DNA of 64,000 bases from Phytohabitans aurantiacus (GTDB lineage Bacteria; Actinomycetota; Actinomycetes; Mycobacteriales; Micromonosporaceae): NCBI RefSeq assembly GCF_027923225.1, contig NZ_BSDI01000014.1:62001-126000 (forward strand), written 5' to 3'. Position 1 is the stretch's first letter; each line of letters begins with the position of its first letter. Shown piece after piece: positions 50,597-59,872 of the stretch. The position numbers were made by a program, and so were the translations under genes. The notes under the pieces are model-generated. The model searched no databases. It had not been told where the DNA came from and was given only the letters and a program-made list of their open reading frames with translations.

Positions 50597-51496
50597 ATGA
50601 CCGACCAACGCACGTCCACCCGGCGGCGTCGCACCTGGGTAGCGGCCCTGGCCGCCGCGCTGCTCGGGGCCACGCTCGTAGCCGTCGTAACGCCGGCCGC
50701 GCACGCGGTCTCCGGCCTGAACCTCGTGAACACCGAGAGCCCGCAGACCGGGTCCCAGAACACCAAGACCGCCGTCGCCACCTGTACCGGAAACGACAAG
50801 CTGTTCGGTACGGGCTTCGACGTGATCAACGGCCTCGGCAAGGTCGCCGTGAACGCCGTCCGGCCGAGCGCCGATCTCAAGTCGCTGACCGTGGTGGCTT
50901 CCGAGACCGACGCGGGCATCACCACGTCGTGGCGCCTGGCCGCCCACGCGATCTGCGGACCTCCGGTCGCCAACATGCGTCCCGAGGTCGAGACCGAGCC
51001 GTCGGGTCCGGGCGCGGAGAAGACCGGCGAGACCGACTGCGGGAACAACGGGCAGGTGTACGGCGGCGGGTTCGAGTTCAACGGCGGGCTCGGCGAGGTG
51101 CTGCTCACCCGGATGTTCATCACGCTCGGGTTCAGCGGCAGCGTGTCGTTGCGGGCGAACGTCGACGACGACCTCAGCCGGAGCTGGAGCGTCACCACGT
51201 ACGCCATCTGCGGTCAGAACTCGGCCGGCCTGTTCCGCAACTTCACCCAGAACCCGGTGTCCGACTCGAACAGCCCGAAGGACGAGACCGCCACCTGCGG
51301 AAACGACAACCTGAACGACATACACGGCACCGGCGTGCAGCTACCGGCCCAACCGGTCAACCAGAGCAGCGACATCGTCATCGAGAAGATGAAGCTGACC
51401 GCCGCTCTCGCCACTGTCGAACTGCGGGCCAGGGAGAACGACAGCACCAGCGCGAACTGGTCCGTCCAGGGCCACGTGATCTGCGGACCTCACTGA
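50597..51496 (+). CDS. Secreted protein of three internal repeats, unknown family
   Basis: 299 residues. A basic N-terminus (TSTRRRRTW) with a hydrophobic core and a PAAHA cleavage site marks a signal peptide, possibly Tat-like. The mature part has three repeats of about 85-90 residues (38-124, 125-208, 209-299), each with a cysteine near the start (VATCTGNDKL, GETDCGNNGQ, ETATCGNDNL), a GxGF/GTG turn and a closing AICG/VICGP cysteine. One disulfide per repeat is likely. No family I recognise. ATG with GGGAGTG upstream. Confidence 0.8.
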   Translation: MTDQRTSTRRRRTWVAALAAALLGATLVAVVTPAAHAVSGLNLVNTESPQTGSQNTKTAVATCTGNDKLFGTGFDVINGLGKVAVNAVRPSADLKSLTVVASETDAGITTSWRLAAHAICGPPVANMRPEVETEPSGPGAEKTGETDCGNNGQVYGGGFEFNGGLGEVLLTRMFITLGFSGSVSLRANVDDDLSRSWSVTTYAICGQNSAGLFRNFTQNPVSDSNSPKDETATCGNDNLNDIHGTGVQLPAQPVNQSSDIVIEKMKLTAALATVELRARENDSTSANWSVQGHVICGPH

Positions 51497-51568
51497 TTGA
51501 CAGTCGCGGCGGTGGCATCCACGATGGTCGAACTCGGCTGCCGTGTGCCGCAGACGAAAGGAACCGGG

Positions 51569-53998
51569 ATGTCTTCCTCCTCCCTACCGGGACGGCGGAG
51601 AGGTCTCGTCGTGGCCACCGCCGCGACCGCCGCCTTTCTGCTCCTTGCCGCTCCGCCCACCACCGTGACCGCCGCCCCCGACCAGGCTCCCGCCACCCTC
51701 GAACGGATCTCCTACGAGGAGGCCAGCGTCGTGGAGGTGACGGTCGCCGACCGGGCTGAGCTCGACAGGCTCGTCGCGACCGGCGTCGACCTCGATCACC
51801 ACGTCTCCCACACCGAAGCCGGCATCGTGGTCCACGCCGTGGTCACCCCGAACGAGGTCGACGGCCTCAAGGCCCTCGGCTACCGGGTCGGGCGGACCAT
51901 CTTCGCGCCGAATGACAGCGAGGCCCGGATCGCCGAGCGCGACGCCACCATCGCCGGGCACAAGGCGGAGAACCAGGCGTTCACCGCCAGCCTGGCCCGG
52001 AGCGCGACCGTCTCCGACGTCAAGATCATTCGCGCCGACTACTACACGTCCGGGGACAGCCAGGTCCTCTCCGTCGAGGCGAAATGGGCCCAGGGCCAGA
52101 CCTCGACCAGCACGCTGACCGTGTCGCGGGACAGCGGTCCGGGCACGGCGATGGGCTCCGGCGGCACCCAGGCCATCTCCCGGTTCGTCGACGCCGGCGT
52201 GTACCTGTACCACCGCGGCGCCGCCACCGTCACCGCCCGGCCCGACAGGATCCAGATCACAAGCCCCACCGGTGACGTCGCGGTCGCACAGGTCAAGCAG
52301 TGGCTGCCGATCCCCGACGAGTCGCCGGAGGGTCCGGGCTACCAGAAGGACTTCGTCACCAGCTACCTGACGCCCACCGAGCTGTACGACCGGATCAAGC
52401 GGCTGGCCGCGGAGTACCCGCAACTGGCCGAGGTCGTCGAGCTGCCGTACAAGACGAACGGCTACCGGCGCAAGGCGCAGGTCGTGCTCGGCTCCGCCGC
52501 CGCCAACCGGGTCGCGGTCGACTCGCTGGCCTGGGGCCACGAGGGCGGCAACGACGTCACCGTCGAGCTGGCCAACCCGGGCGCCGCCGACCAGCCGCTG
52601 GCCGCCACCGTCACCGGCAAGGCCGTGCGGGTGAGCCTCGCGACCGACGCCGCTGGCGGCATCACCAGCACCGCGGCCCAGGTCGCCGCGGTCATCAACG
52701 GGGCGGCGGGCAGCCTGGTCAAGGCGTACACGTATCGGGGGAGCGCCGGCGACGGCGTGGTCACGCCAGTCGCGGCGACGCCGCTGACCGACAACCTGAA
52801 GGCGCCGGCGGGCGTCTCTCGCGAGCCCCATCCGGTGTATGCGCTGCGGATCGGCAAGTTCCGCGACGGTTCGCGCACGGGCGTGCTCGCCTACGCGCAG
52901 GAACACGCCCGGGAATGGGTGCCCCCGTTGGTGACGATCGAGACCGCCGAGCGGCTGCTGCGCAACCAGAAGCACGACCCCAAGACCCAGGAACTGTTGC
53001 GCACGCTCGACATCTGGATCGCCCCGTCGATCAACCCCGACGGCGGGCACTACTCGTTCTACGACTTCAACTCCCAGCGCCGGAACATGACCAACCACTG
53101 CGCGGCCGGCGGCGCGACCGACGCGCTGGCCCGCAACTCGTGGGGCGTGGACAACAACCGCAACTACACCGAGTACAGCCTCTTCGACGGGTACTCGGGC
53201 GCCTCGACGAGCTGCACCAGCGACACCTTCGCCGGCCCCAGCGAGCTGTCCGAGCCGGAGAACAAGAACCTGAACTGGCTTGCGAGCCGCCCCAACATCA
53301 AGTTTTCGATGAACCTGCACTCCTCCGGCAACTACTTCATGTGGTCGCCGGGCGCCTACAGCCTGCCGGACCGGATCTCCGCACCGCGCCCCACCCTGGC
53401 CGAGGAGTCGTTCTTCTGGGGCGCGTCCTCGCGGATCCTGGCCGAGATCAAGCGGCACCGGAACATGGCGGTCACCCCGGCGCGCACCGGCCCGATCTCC
53501 GACGTGCTCTACTCAGCGGCCGGCAACTCCGGTGACATGCTCTGGTACAAGTACGGCATCTACGCCTGGAACTTCGAGGTCGGCACCTCATTCCAGCCGG
53601 CCTGGGACGAGGCGCACCAGCAAACCCTGGAATATGCCAACGGCCTCGTGGAGCTTCTGCGGGTCGCCCGCACATACGACAAGGACAAGCAGCGCCCCAC
53701 CAGTTCGCTGGTCGTCGCGCCGAGCCCGACTGAGGGCATGGTCGAGGTGAAGTTCGACGTGAGCGAACCGGCCGCCGTGTTCTACACCCTGGACGGCGCC
53801 AAACCGACGTTCGCCTCGACCCTGTACGCCTCGGCGGGCATCCGGGAAGCGGGCGAGACGCTCACCGTGCCGTACGGCACGAAGGTCTTCTGGTTCTCGG
53901 TCGACGCCGCCGGCAACATCGAGAACAACTACCGGCCCGACACCGACGCCAAGAACTGGAACCGCGCGTTCGCGGTCGTCTCCGACACCGGACCGTAA
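51569..53998 (+). CDS. Secreted M14 zinc carboxypeptidase
   Basis: 809 residues: signal peptide (about 1-37), long N-terminal prodomain with beta-structured inserts (about 40-270), M14 peptidase domain, C-terminal chitobiase-type fold (AAVFYTLDGAKPTF near 735). Zinc ligands His446 and Glu449 (HARE) and His584 (NLHSS); catalytic Glu670 (NFEVG); DNNRNY holds the substrate arginine. ATG 51569 with AAAGGA upstream. Probably degrades peptides outside the cell. Followed by a very strong hairpin. Confidence 0.93.
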   Translation: MSSSSLPGRRRGLVVATAATAAFLLLAAPPTTVTAAPDQAPATLERISYEEASVVEVTVADRAELDRLVATGVDLDHHVSHTEAGIVVHAVVTPNEVDGLKALGYRVGRTIFAPNDSEARIAERDATIAGHKAENQAFTASLARSATVSDVKIIRADYYTSGDSQVLSVEAKWAQGQTSTSTLTVSRDSGPGTAMGSGGTQAISRFVDAGVYLYHRGAATVTARPDRIQITSPTGDVAVAQVKQWLPIPDESPEGPGYQKDFVTSYLTPTELYDRIKRLAAEYPQLAEVVELPYKTNGYRRKAQVVLGSAAANRVAVDSLAWGHEGGNDVTVELANPGAADQPLAATVTGKAVRVSLATDAAGGITSTAAQVAAVINGAAGSLVKAYTYRGSAGDGVVTPVAATPLTDNLKAPAGVSREPHPVYALRIGKFRDGSRTGVLAYAQEHAREWVPPLVTIETAERLLRNQKHDPKTQELLRTLDIWIAPSINPDGGHYSFYDFNSQRRNMTNHCAAGGATDALARNSWGVDNNRNYTEYSLFDGYSGASTSCTSDTFAGPSELSEPENKNLNWLASRPNIKFSMNLHSSGNYFMWSPGAYSLPDRISAPRPTLAEESFFWGASSRILAEIKRHRNMAVTPARTGPISDVLYSAAGNSGDMLWYKYGIYAWNFEVGTSFQPAWDEAHQQTLEYANGLVELLRVARTYDKDKQRPTSSLVVAPSPTEGMVEVKFDVSEPAAVFYTLDGAKPTFASTLYASAGIREAGETLTVPYGTKVFWFSVDAAGNIENNYRPDTDAKNWNRAFAVVSDTGP

Positions 53999-54007
53999 AT
54001 CTTTTCC

Positions 54008-54046
54008 GGCGGCCGGCCGCGGTTCACAGGGCCGCGGCCGGCCGCC
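54008..54046 (+). terminator. Strong terminator hairpin after the carboxypeptidase
   Basis: GGCGGCCGGCCGCGG pairs perfectly (15 bp) with CCGCGGCCGGCCGCC over a 9-nt loop, starting 9 nt after the stop codon. Confidence 0.8.
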
Positions 54047-54070
54047 CGGAGGGTCTATGCTTCGGCGTCT

Positions 54071-54589
54071 GTGACCACTGAAACCGTCTTCAGCTTCACG
54101 GCGCAGTTTTCGCGGAAGCTGCTCGTTGCCTCTCTCAAGCCGTTGCTCCGCGCCCAGCTCGTGGGTTTGCGGATCATTGGTGTGGTGCTCGTGACGCTTG
54201 GGCTGCTGATCCGGTCCGTTGATGGCGCCCCGCTGGTGTCGCTGCTCGCGGTGGTGCTCGGCGCGCTGTGCGTCCTGGTCATTCCGTCCCTCACCGTCCG
54301 GTCGGTGGCCGGCAAGATTGAGGAGCTGTGCTGCCGGCCAAGCGAGTACCGGATCGACGCGCAGGGTGTCTATGTCGGTAACGACCTGGTCGAGACCCTG
54401 TACCGGTGGGCGGCCCTGAAGAGCCTCGACGAGATGCCGCGCCTGCTGGTGGCGCGTGCGGTTGGCAGTGGAATGGTGGCCATCCCGCTGGTCGGCCTGC
54501 CGGACGAGACGGTCGCACAGCTCGTCGCCTACGTCCGGGAGCACATCGCCGGAGAACCCGCTGGGCAAGCCTCGCCGTCAGGTTCATGA
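54071..54589 (+). CDS. Small membrane protein, YcxB-like
   Basis: 172 residues. Two membrane segments (about 30-47 and 54-73) followed by a soluble tail with YRIDAQGVYVGNDLVETLYRWAALKSLDE, the pattern of YcxB-like C-terminal domains. GTG start 54071. Function unknown. Confidence 0.7.
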   Translation: MTTETVFSFTAQFSRKLLVASLKPLLRAQLVGLRIIGVVLVTLGLLIRSVDGAPLVSLLAVVLGALCVLVIPSLTVRSVAGKIEELCCRPSEYRIDAQGVYVGNDLVETLYRWAALKSLDEMPRLLVARAVGSGMVAIPLVGLPDETVAQLVAYVREHIAGEPAGQASPSGS

Positions 54590-54621
54590 CCAGGATTTGA
54601 GCGGCATCGACCGCGAAATAA

Positions 54622-54656
54622 TCCTACTTGACATGTAGGAGTTATGGGTTAATGCT
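54622..54656 (+). promoter_or_regulatory. Promoter with overlapping palindrome for the organosulfur operon
   Basis: TTGACA (54628-54633), 17-nt spacer, AATGCT (54651-54656). TCCTAC-N7-GTAGGA (54622-54640) is an inverted repeat over the -35 box, a plausible repressor site. The expected start site falls at about 54663, the ATG of the leader ORF. Confidence 0.6.
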
Positions 54657-54662
54657 GGAGGC

Positions 54663-54758
54663 ATGACCAGCCAGGCCCTTCCGCTCGACGGCATCGCGAT
54701 CGCGGTGTCGCGGGGGTGCTGTCGTGGCTGGACCGCCGCGTGCGGCTGCTGCCGCTGA
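54663..54758 (+). CDS. Cysteine-rich leader peptide (uORF)
   Basis: 31 codons, ATG to TGA. Residues 18-31 read GCCRGWTAACGCCR: five cysteines in thirteen positions, just before the stop. It sits at the predicted transcription start (leaderless) and 105 nt upstream of a sulfur-uptake operon. Actinobacterial cysteine-rich uORFs upstream of sulfur genes are known attenuators: ribosomes stalling at Cys codons under cysteine shortage turn on the downstream genes. The Cys codons also form a small hairpin (GCGGC/GCCGC). Confidence 0.7.
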   Translation: MTSQALPLDGIAIAVSRGCCRGWTAACGCCR

Positions 54759-54791
54759 GCGCGTCCCTGTCTTCTTCTCACCTGGTGCCGC

Positions 54792-54845
54792 CGGTTCAAC
54801 GACGACCGGCCGCCGTTTCGTGGCCATCGCGAGAGAGTTGAACCG
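54792..54845 (+). promoter_or_regulatory. Leader stem next to the SsuA-like ribosome site
   Basis: CGGTTCAAC (54792-54800) can pair perfectly with GTTGAACCG (54837-54845), ending 5 nt before the AAAGGAG of the next gene; a shorter CCGGT/ACCGG stem is the alternative. Such switching stems fit attenuation or masking of the ribosome site. Confidence 0.55.
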
Positions 54846-54863
54846 ATCCACAAAGGAGCGTCT

Positions 54864-55925
54864 GTGAAGTCGCCATACGTCCTGGACCGCCGAGCGTTCC
54901 TGTCCGTCGTCGCCGGCGCGGTCGCGCTGGGTGTGACCGCCTGCGCGGGCGACGACGAGCCGGATGTCGCGCTCGCCTCCGCACCGCTCGCGGAGTCGGT
55001 GCCGAAGGGTACCAAGCTCGTCATCGGCGACAAGGAGCACCAGAAGGCGATCGAGTTCTCCGGCCTGGCCGACTCGTTCACGTTCGAGGTGGAGTTCGCC
55101 AACCTCAGCGGTGGCCCGCAAACCCTCGAGGCGTTCCGCGCCAAGGCGCTGGACATCGGAGCGGTGGCCGACATCCCGCCGATCCACTCGCACTGGACCG
55201 GTATCCCCACGAAGATCGTGGCGTCGAGGTTCCGCCAGGACCCGCTGAACCACGCCATCTACCGGCTCGGCGTCGCACCTGGTGTGGCGGTGGGCGCGCT
55301 GGCCGACATCCGCGGCAAGAAGGTCGCCTACAGCCCCGGGCAGGCCCAAGGCGCGCTGGTACTGCGAGTGCTGCACAAGGCCGGACTGTCCAAAGACGAC
55401 GTCGAACTGGTGGAGCTGCCGAGCACCGGCGACGTGTACGTGACCGCGCTGGCCAGCCGCCAGGTCGAGGTGGCACCGATCGGCGGCGTACAGGTCAAGC
55501 GGTACGAGACGAAGTACGGCACGGACGGCGCCACGACGATCGCGCACGGGCTGCGGGACGACCCGGGTCACCTGTACGCGCCGGTGACGGTGCTGGCCGA
55601 CCCGGGGAAGGCGGCGGCGATCCGCGAGTACGTGGGGGTGTGGGCGCGGGCCTGGCGCTGGCGCGAGGCCCACCCCGACGAGTGGATCGAACGGTACTAC
55701 GTCAAGGACCAGGGCCTCACCACGGAAGACGGCCGATGGCTGGTCGACAACGCCGGCGTGGCCGAGATCCCGGCGAGCTGGACCGACGCCATCGCCCGGC
55801 ACCAGGAGACGATCGACCTGCTGGCCAAGGAGACCGGCAACAAGCCGCTGAAGGCCGAGGACCTGTACGACCGGCGCTACGAGTCGGTCGCCGCGGACGC
55901 GCTCAGCACTGGAGGGACCCAATGA
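54864..55925 (+). CDS. ABC substrate-binding lipoprotein, aliphatic sulfonate type
   Basis: 353 residues. Signal with two-Arg start (LDRRAFLSVVAGAVALGVTAC), lipobox Cys27. Mature part has SsuA/ThiY/nitrate-binding features: LVIGDKEHQKAIEFSGLAD, DIGAVADIPPIHSHWTG, GKKVAYSPGQAQGALVLRVL. Binds the sulfonate outside the membrane. GTG start with AAAGGAG; overlap of 4 nt with the permease. First structural gene after the Cys-rich leader. Confidence 0.9.
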   Translation: MKSPYVLDRRAFLSVVAGAVALGVTACAGDDEPDVALASAPLAESVPKGTKLVIGDKEHQKAIEFSGLADSFTFEVEFANLSGGPQTLEAFRAKALDIGAVADIPPIHSHWTGIPTKIVASRFRQDPLNHAIYRLGVAPGVAVGALADIRGKKVAYSPGQAQGALVLRVLHKAGLSKDDVELVELPSTGDVYVTALASRQVEVAPIGGVQVKRYETKYGTDGATTIAHGLRDDPGHLYAPVTVLADPGKAAAIREYVGVWARAWRWREAHPDEWIERYYVKDQGLTTEDGRWLVDNAGVAEIPASWTDAIARHQETIDLLAKETGNKPLKAEDLYDRRYESVAADALSTGGTQ

Positions 55926-56758
55926 CCGCCTCCGTTCTCACCCGGCCGCGGACCGCGGCGACGATACCCAGCCGCAAGCCGAGACGACGGCTGGGCCTGG
56001 GGCGCCCGATCCCGTTCGGCGCCGCGGTCGGACCGGTACTGCTCCTGACACTGTGGACAGTCGGGTCGGCGGTCGGCTGGCTGGATCCCCGTACCCTGTC
56101 CGCGCCCTGGACGGTGGTGACCACCGCCGGTGACCTGATCGCGGATGGCCGGCTGCAGGAGAACCTCACGGTCTCGGCCCGCCGGGCAGGGCTCGGCCTC
56201 GCCATCGGCGTCCTGATCGGTACCGTGCTGGCGCTGGTCGCGGGACTGAGCCGCTGGGGCGAGGCGATCCTGGACGGACCGATCCAGATCAAGCGGGCCA
56301 TCCCGGCCCTGGCGCTGATACCGCTGCTGGTGCTGTGGCTCGGCATCGGCGAGCAGATGAAGGTCACCACCATCGCGCTCGGCGTGTTCGTGCCGGTCTA
56401 CATCCACACCCACAACGGGTTGCGGAGCATCGACAGCCGGTACGTCGAGTTGGGCGAGTCGCTGCGGCTGCGACCCGCCGAGTTCATCCGCCGGATCGTG
56501 CTGCCCGGTGCGCTGCCGGGCTTCCTGCTCGGCCTGCGTTTCGCGGTGGTGGCGGCCTGGCTGTCCCTGGTGGTCGTCGAGCAGATCAATTCGACCAGCG
56601 GCATCGGATACATGATGGACCTGGCCCGCGAGTACGGCCAGACCGACGTCATCATCGTCGGCCTGGTGCTGTACGGGCTGCTCGGGTTGGTGTCCGACGG
56701 TGCCGTCCGGCTGGTGCAGAGGAAGGCGCTGTCATGGCGACGCACGCTGGCGGACTGA
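55922..56758 (+). CDS. ABC permease, sulfonate type (SsuC-like)
   Basis: 278 residues, about six membrane helices; the cytoplasmic coupling loop ELGESLRLRPAEFIRRIVLPGALPGFLLGL matches the binding-protein-dependent permease motif. ATG 55922 overlaps the binding-protein stop. Works with the adjoining lipoprotein and ATPase to import sulfonates; which sulfonate is not known. Confidence 0.92.
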   Translation: MTASVLTRPRTAATIPSRKPRRRLGLGRPIPFGAAVGPVLLLTLWTVGSAVGWLDPRTLSAPWTVVTTAGDLIADGRLQENLTVSARRAGLGLAIGVLIGTVLALVAGLSRWGEAILDGPIQIKRAIPALALIPLLVLWLGIGEQMKVTTIALGVFVPVYIHTHNGLRSIDSRYVELGESLRLRPAEFIRRIVLPGALPGFLLGLRFAVVAAWLSLVVVEQINSTSGIGYMMDLAREYGQTDVIIVGLVLYGLLGLVSDGAVRLVQRKALSWRRTLAD

Positions 56759-57471
56759 CCGCCACCCGCACCGTCCACGTCCAGCGGCTGGTGCGCCGGT
56801 TCGAGAACCGCACCGTCCTGGATGGACTGGACCTGGACGTCGGCGCCGGCGAGTTCGTGGCGCTGCTCGGGCGCAGCGGCTCGGGCAAGAGCACGCTGCT
56901 GCGGGCGCTGGCCGGCCTGGACCGCGACGTGGTGGGCTCCGGCACCGTCGACGTACCGGAGAACTCGTCGGTCGTGTTCCAGGACGCCCGGCTGCTGCCC
57001 TGGCAGCGGGTACTGCCCAACGTGCTCCTCGGACTGCGCGGCACCGACGCGGTGCGGCGTGGTCAGGCGGCGCTGGCCGAGGTCGGCCTCGCCGGGCGGG
57101 AACGGGCCTGGCCCAACGAGCTGTCCGGCGGCGAGCAACAGCGCGTCGCGCTCGCGCGCTCACTGGTCAGCGAGCCCGAGTTGCTGCTCGCCGACGAGCC
57201 GTTCGGCGCCCTCGACGCGCTGACCCGGATCAAGATGCACGGGCTGCTGCGGGAGCTGTGCGCCCGGCACCGGCCGGCGGTACTGCTCGTCACGCACGAC
57301 GTCGACGAGGCCATCACGCTCGCCGACCGGGTCGTGGTGCTGGACGGCGGCCGGATCGCGGTCGAGGTGACCATCGACCTGCCCGCGCCCCGGTCGCACC
57401 GGCAACCCCAGTTCCTGGCGTACCAGGAGTTGCTGCTGCACGCCCTCGGCGTCGACCAGACGGAAGGATGA
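56734..57471 (+). CDS. ABC ATPase, sulfonate type (SsuB-like)
   Basis: 245 residues: Walker A GRSGSGKST, LSGGEQQR signature, Walker B LLLADEPFGALD, H-loop VTHDV. VVFQDARLLPWQRVLPNVLLGL is characteristic of nitrate/sulfonate/taurine ATPases. Starts 25 nt inside the permease gene (ribosome site GGAAGG). Confidence 0.93.
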   Translation: MATHAGGLTATRTVHVQRLVRRFENRTVLDGLDLDVGAGEFVALLGRSGSGKSTLLRALAGLDRDVVGSGTVDVPENSSVVFQDARLLPWQRVLPNVLLGLRGTDAVRRGQAALAEVGLAGRERAWPNELSGGEQQRVALARSLVSEPELLLADEPFGALDALTRIKMHGLLRELCARHRPAVLLVTHDVDEAITLADRVVVLDGGRIAVEVTIDLPAPRSHRQPQFLAYQELLLHALGVDQTEG

Positions 57472-57473
57472 CC

Positions 57474-58805
57474 ATGCTGCATCTCAACGCCTTTCTCATG
57501 GGTGTCGGCCACCACGAGGCGGCGTGGCGGCTGCCGGAGAGCGACGCGTTCGCGCAGACCGACGTCGAACACTTCAAGCGCCTGGCCCGCATCGCCGAGC
57601 GGGGCAAGCTCGACTCGCTGTTTCTGGCCGACAGCCCGGTGCTGTGGAACAGCATCGGTCGGCGGCCGGCCGGCACACTCGAACCGACCGTGCTGCTCAC
57701 CGCGCTGGCCGGGGCCACCGAGCACATCGGACTGATCGCGACCGCGTCGACGACGTACAACGAGCCGTTCAACCTGGCCCGTCGCTTCGCGTCGCTGGAC
57801 CACATCAGCGGCGGCCGCGCCGGCTGGAACATCGTCACCACCGCGGGCGTGGAGGCGGCCCGCAACTTCAACCTCGACGAGCTGCCCGCCCACCGGGACC
57901 GGTACGAGCGGGCGGCGGAGTTCATCGACGTGTCCCTGAAGCTGTGGGACAGCTGGGACGACGCCGCGCCACTGGGCGACAAGGCCGGCGGCGTATGGGG
58001 CGACGACGACCTGCTCCACCCGCCGCACCACAAAGGACGGTACTTCCGGGTGGCCGGCCCGCTCAACGTCCCCCGCTCGCCACAGGGCTACCCGTTGCTG
58101 GTACAGGCCGGGTCCTCGCAGGACGGCAAGGAGCTGGCCGCCCGGTACGCCGAAGCGGTGTTCACCGCGCAGCAGACGCTCGCCGAGGCGCAGGCGTTCT
58201 ACGTCGACCTGAAGCGACGCGCCGCCGCCCTCGGCCGCGACCCGGACACCATCAAGATCCTGCCCGGCATCGTGCCGGCCATCGGCGCCACCGAAGCCGA
58301 GGCCCGCGCCCTGGAAGAGGAGCTCGACCGGCTCATCAAACCCGAGTACGCCCGGCAGCAGCTCGCAACCACGCTGCGGGTCGCGCCCGAAGACCTGCAC
58401 CTCGACCGCGAGCTGCCCGCCGACCTGCCCAGCGAGGACGAGATCCAGGGCGCCAAGAGCCGCTACACGCTGATCGTCACGCTGGCCCGGCGGGAGCGGC
58501 TGACCGTACGGCAGCTCATCGCGCGGCTCGGCGGCGGTCGGGGGCACCGCACCTTCGCCGGTACGCCCGAGCAGGTCGCCGACGCGATCGAAGAGTGGTA
58601 CCGCAGCGGGGCGGCCGACGGGTTCAACATCATGCCACCGGTACTGCCGTCCGGGTTGGAGGCGTTCGTCGACCACGTCGTGCCGATCCTGCGCCGCCGC
58701 GGCCTGTTCCGCACCGAGTACACCGGGTCCACGCTGCGGGACCACTACGGGCTGGCGCGCCCGGCCAACCAGTTCGCCCGAGTGCCCGTGGCCGCGGCGC
58801 ACTGA
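57474..58805 (+). CDS. NtaA/SnaA/DszA-family flavin monooxygenase
   Basis: 443 residues of the LLM class, DszA/SnaA/NtaA subgroup: LNAFLMGVGHHEAAWRLP start, SLFLADSPVLW, LDHISGGRAGWNIVTTAG, PLLVQAGSSQDGKELAARYAE. These FMNH2-dependent enzymes open C-S or C-N bonds. Start ATG 57474 (GGAAGG 6 nt before) is preferred over ATG 57468, which overlaps the previous stop. The neighbours point to desulfurisation of an organosulfur compound. A reductase partner is not in the operon. Confidence 0.9.
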   Translation: MLHLNAFLMGVGHHEAAWRLPESDAFAQTDVEHFKRLARIAERGKLDSLFLADSPVLWNSIGRRPAGTLEPTVLLTALAGATEHIGLIATASTTYNEPFNLARRFASLDHISGGRAGWNIVTTAGVEAARNFNLDELPAHRDRYERAAEFIDVSLKLWDSWDDAAPLGDKAGGVWGDDDLLHPPHHKGRYFRVAGPLNVPRSPQGYPLLVQAGSSQDGKELAARYAEAVFTAQQTLAEAQAFYVDLKRRAAALGRDPDTIKILPGIVPAIGATEAEARALEEELDRLIKPEYARQQLATTLRVAPEDLHLDRELPADLPSEDEIQGAKSRYTLIVTLARRERLTVRQLIARLGGGRGHRTFAGTPEQVADAIEEWYRSGAADGFNIMPPVLPSGLEAFVDHVVPILRRRGLFRTEYTGSTLRDHYGLARPANQFARVPVAAAH

Positions 58806-58825
58806 CGATCCAGAAAGGACAGTCC

Positions 58826-59872
58826 ATGGTCGGCTACCGGCCGTTCGGCACCACCGGTGTGCGGATCAGCTCGCTGACGCTGGGCGCGATGAACTTCGGC
58901 GAGCGCGGCAACCCGGATCACGAGGACGGCATCCGGATCATCCACCGCGCGCTCGACGAGGGCATCACCGCCATCGACACCGCCGACGTGTACTCCCAGG
59001 GTGAGTCGGAGCAGATCGTCGGCAAGGCCCTCGAAGGTGGCAGGCGTGACGACGTCTTCCTGGCCACCAAGTTCCACGGCCAGATCGGCGACGACCCGCG
59101 GCACCGGGGCAACTCCCGCCGATGGATCATCCGGGCGGTGGAAAACAGCCTGCGCCGGCTGCGTACCGACTGGATCGACCTGTACCAGGCGCACCGCCCG
59201 GAGCCGGACACCGACTTCGACGAGACCCTGGGTGCGCTGACCGACCTGGTGCGTCAAGGCAAGATCCGCTACATCGGCACCTCCACGTTCGAGCCCTCGG
59301 CAATCGTCGAGGGGCAGTGGATCGCGCGGCGGCGCGGGCGGGAGCGGGTGGTCAGTGAGCAGCCGCCGTACTCGATCCTCGCCCGCGGCGTCGAACGCGA
59401 GGTGCTGCCCGTGGCCCAGCGGTACGGGCTGGCGGTGATCCCGTGGAGCCCACTGGCCGGCGGCTGGCTGTCCGGCCAGTACCATGCCGGCCTCGACGCC
59501 CCCGTCTCCCGGCGGGTCGACCGGCTCCCGGCCCGGTTCGACCCGACCTTGCCCGCCAACGCCGCCAAGCTCGCCGCCGTCGCGGAGCTGACCGCCCTCG
59601 CCGACGAGGCCGGGCTGTCGCTGATCCACCTGGCGATCGCGTTCGTCCTGGAACACCCCGCCGTCACCTCGGCGATCATCGGGCCGCGCACGCTGGCGCA
59701 CCTGGAGTCGCAGCTCGGTGCGACCAAGGTGACGCTCTCCCGCGACGTGCTGGACCGCATCGACGAGATCGTCCCGCCCGGCACCACCCTGAACCCGGCC
59801 GACGCCGGCTACGAGCCGCCGTCGCTGGCCGATCCGGCCCGCCGCCGCCGATCCGCCGGGGGAGTGCGCTGA
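58826..59872 (+). CDS. Aldo/keto reductase
   Basis: 348 residues: LTLGAMNFGE, catalytic Asp/Tyr in GITAIDTADVYSQGESE, Lys in LATKFHG, DWIDLYQAHRPEPD (His), IGPRTLAHLESQLGA end. NADPH-dependent. RBS AAAGGA before ATG 58826. In this operon it may reduce the aldehyde left after C-S cleavage (inference), or serve as a non-redox YghZ-like enzyme. Confidence 0.93.
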   Translation: MVGYRPFGTTGVRISSLTLGAMNFGERGNPDHEDGIRIIHRALDEGITAIDTADVYSQGESEQIVGKALEGGRRDDVFLATKFHGQIGDDPRHRGNSRRWIIRAVENSLRRLRTDWIDLYQAHRPEPDTDFDETLGALTDLVRQGKIRYIGTSTFEPSAIVEGQWIARRRGRERVVSEQPPYSILARGVEREVLPVAQRYGLAVIPWSPLAGGWLSGQYHAGLDAPVSRRVDRLPARFDPTLPANAAKLAAVAELTALADEAGLSLIHLAIAFVLEHPAVTSAIIGPRTLAHLESQLGATKVTLSRDVLDRIDEIVPPGTTLNPADAGYEPPSLADPARRRRSAGGVR

